DNA of 64,000 nt, taken from the NCBI GenBank assembly GCA_965246785.1, contig CBDFFM010000032.1, forward strand, positions 351,281 through 415,280. Direction: 5' to 3'. This document shows positions 63,938 to 64,000 of the stretch, piece by piece (the first letter of the stretch is position 1; each line of letters opens with the position of its first letter). Below the pieces are notes generated by a model. That model saw nothing but the letters and a program-made list of their open reading frames with translations, was not told the DNA's origin and made no database searches. The position numbers and the translations under genes are program-made. Source of the stretch: UBA1952 sp965246785. Lineage in GTDB: Bacteria > Bacteroidota > Bacteroidia > Chitinophagales > Chitinophagaceae.

Positions 63938-64000
63938 TTTTGCGAAAATAAAAACTGCCCGACTTATCGCCGTTTTGTGGCGATGGGGTATATTAGCCCA

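Overview
The window looks like chromosomal DNA of a Bacteroidota bacterium, probably from the Chitinophagaceae/Chitinophagales side of the phylum. This rests on several Bacteroidota hallmarks seen in the sequence: secreted proteins with type IX secretion (T9SS) C-terminal sorting domains (at 12.8, 41.5, 51.0 and 57.9 kb) plus a PorT-like T9SS barrel protein, core promoters of the TTG/TAnnTTTG type, LytTR/LytS signalling, a short PNP-type AMP nucleosidase, an S46 dipeptidyl peptidase, DUF1573 and DUF5777 proteins, and an IS982 element. Base composition is moderately high in G+C for the phylum. No rRNA, phage module or CRISPR array is visible.

Layout. 0-5.8 kb: end of a dicarboxylate/amino-acid symporter, an ABC exporter-LolA-DPBB operon, and a divergent sugar-symporter/ROK glucokinase pair. 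5.8-18.2 kb: an orphan sensor kinase, purM, three tandem paralogous outer-membrane proteins, mtaB, tRNA-Lys, HU, a secreted nuclease-like protein, an SDR, surE, AMP nucleosidase and a fused oligopeptide ABC ATPase. 18.2-26 kb: a small basic secreted protein, topoisomerase IB, a sugar nucleotidyltransferase, a nitronate monooxygenase/FabK-like enzyme, a LytTR/LytS two-component pair and htpG. 26-33.4 kb: DUF3606, icd, serA, a cytochrome-like lipoprotein/YceI/DUF5777 cluster and mdh. 33.4-35 kb: a small accessory island with a broken toxin-antitoxin pair, two copies of a foldback element, a low-GC orphan gene and a 21-bp hairpin array. 35-44.7 kb: Sua5/TsaC, a GT9 glycosyltransferase, two DUF1573 proteins, guanine deaminase, SET and dienelactone hydrolase proteins, a T9SS cargo protein and etfAB. 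44.7-64 kb: a barrel gene split by IS982, acn, tRNA-Trp-secE-nusG, T9SS proteins, PorT, an M32 carboxypeptidase, sucC, small membrane proteins, an SGNH hydrolase and a DPP11-like S46 peptidase.

The gene content is mostly housekeeping: four TCA enzymes (acn, icd, sucC, mdh) at scattered loci, purine and nucleotide metabolism, envelope biogenesis and T9SS secretion. The most unusual signal is non-coding. Two promoter-upstream arrays of tandem small hairpins repeat with a 21-bp period (23.83-24.01 kb, 34.75-34.96 kb); they share geometry and placement but not sequence. In addition at least a dozen loci carry short degenerate arrays with 7-, 8- or 9-bp units, often as inverted pairs. Most lie next to promoters, and at two loci they are inserted in frame in proteins. 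Perfect 22- and 30-bp foldbacks and a duplicated 175-bp MITE-like element complete an unusually rich palindromic-repeat landscape.
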